NCBI GenBank assembly: GCA_030609865.1 | Contig: JAUWSZ010000177.1 | Span: forward strand, 1 to 6,050 | Origin: a bacterium | GTDB lineage: Bacteria > Desulfobacterota > DSWW01 | DNA: 6,050 bases | Direction: 5' to 3' | In this document: in pieces, positions 5,816-6,050 of the stretch | Numbering within the stretch: position 1 is the stretch's first letter | How the letters are laid out: each line of letters opens with the position of its first letter | The notes under the pieces: model-generated | What the model was told of the DNA's origin: nothing | Seen by the model: the letters and a program-made list of their open reading frames with translations, nothing else | The model's database searches: none | Translations under genes and position numbers: made by a program

Positions 5816-5864
5816 GCTTTACTTTACTAGAAAATGTAAAGCGAGTCAAATTCGTGGATTTGAC
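5816..5864. promoter_or_regulatory. Nested inverted repeats over the vapBC promoter, candidate operator
   Basis: Two perfect inverted repeats overlay the promoter. GCTTTAC (5816-5822) pairs with GTAAAGC (5836-5842) around the -10; a second CTTTAC (5822-5827) also pairs with GTAAAG at 8-nt spacing. GTCAAAT (5845-5851) pairs with ATTTGAC (5858-5864), covering the -35. AbrB-type antitoxins typically bind such repeats as dimers and repress their own operon. The symmetry is seen; the binding is inferred. Confidence 0.5.
5821..5849 (-). promoter_or_regulatory. Sigma70-type promoter of vapBC
   Basis: On the minus strand, TTGACT (5849-5844) and TAAAGT (5826-5821) are separated by 17 nt. This is 5 of 6 for the -35 and 4 of 6 for the -10 consensus. 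Transcription would start near 5814, leaving a leader of about 20 nt that holds the GGAGGGAGG site. The AT-rich patch stands out from its GC-rich surroundings. Confidence 0.65.
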
Positions 5865-5865
5865 A

Positions 5866-5960
5866 GGGGGCAGGGCCCCGTGCCCGTGTGCGTGCCCGAT
5901 GAACCGCGGCGCGCAGCATACGGTGGCTGGGCCCAATGATGCAATTGTTTAGGCAATTTG
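5866..5960. other. Intergenic stretch without a recognised feature
   Basis: GC-rich noncoding DNA between the vapBC promoter and repeat copy B. It contains a 7-mer direct repeat, GTGCCCG at 5880-5886 and 5892-5898, and two GGGCCC palindromes (5873-5878, 5929-5934). No gene, promoter or terminator could be supported. Confidence 0.4.
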
Positions 5961-6050
5961 GGTATTAGGTATATTAGCCGTTAGGTATTAGCTCCCCACC
6001 ATTGCCCCCGACAGGGTGGTTGGGGGTGGGCTAATACCTTATACCTAATA
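5961..6050 (-). repeat. Palindromic repeat element, copy B, cut by window end
   Basis: The left arm (5961-5992) is GGTATTA, GGTATATTA, GCCGTTA, GGTATTA, GC. It equals the left arm of copy A apart from a 2-nt insertion. The core is 37 nt (5993-6029). The right arm (6030-6050) is GC, TAATACC, TTATACC, TAATA, and runs off the window. The reverse complement of the core begins CCACCCC, has CCACC and GGGGGC inside and ends GGGA, matching copy A in the same order, so B is inverted relative to A. CCACC and GGTGG next to the arms extend the stem. Confidence 0.8.

Noticed and set aside
5860..5865. TTGACA on the plus strand as a divergent -35 box
   Set aside because: No -10-like hexamer lies 15-19 nt downstream; that stretch is GC-rich. 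It is better explained as half of the inverted repeat at 5845-5864.
4989..6050. CRISPR array from the repeated GGTATTA units
   Set aside because: Units are 7 nt, directly abutting and arranged as palindromes. There are no regular 25-40-nt spacers and no cas genes.

Overview
The window reads as a GC-rich bacterial chromosome segment, probably from an anaerobe. The reasons are a butyryl-CoA-type acyl-CoA dehydrogenase beside an ETF whose beta subunit resembles those of fermenting and syntrophic anaerobes, a VapBC toxin-antitoxin pair, and repeat-rich intergenic DNA. A deltaproteobacterial (Desulfobacterota or Syntrophobacterales-like) host is my best guess, but it is a low-confidence inference. 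No rRNA, tRNA, CRISPR or transposase gene is visible. Every recognised gene lies on the minus strand.

Region 1 (1-324) holds no convincing gene. It has a hairpin plus T-run that would terminate plus-strand transcription entering from the left, a 29/30-nt inverted repeat of GAGGAC-type hexamers around an 88-nt core, and a strictly phased heptamer array of form GGGnnCA ending just beside the stop of the next gene.

Region 2 (325-4898) is one tight minus-strand operon, transcribed right to left: PIG-L/LmbE-like deacetylase, acyl-CoA dehydrogenase, etfB, etfA, then an XRE-cupin regulator. Junctions are 14 nt, an ATGA overlap, 7 nt and 42 nt. A sigma70-type promoter (TTGACC, 17 nt, TAGGAT) sits directly before the first gene. 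The dehydrogenase would oxidise or reduce an acyl-CoA and exchange electrons with the EtfAB pair, and the cupin regulator probably senses a pathway metabolite. The PIG-L protein carries Asn where the family has its catalytic Asp, so its role is open.

Region 3 (4899-6050) holds a vapBC module (antitoxin first, 4-nt overlap) with its own promoter, strong Shine-Dalgarno and inverted repeats that look like an autoregulatory operator. The module lies between two related, inversely oriented copies of a palindromic repeat. The repeat arms are GGTATTA heptamers and the cores are short and GC-rich. Preceding the left copy are more 7-nt-phased repeats, two of which match the GGGnnCA type found at the other end of the operon.

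The least ordinary feature is this repeat system: three inverted-repeat elements with short-tandem-repeat arms, two of them bracketing a toxin-antitoxin locus.
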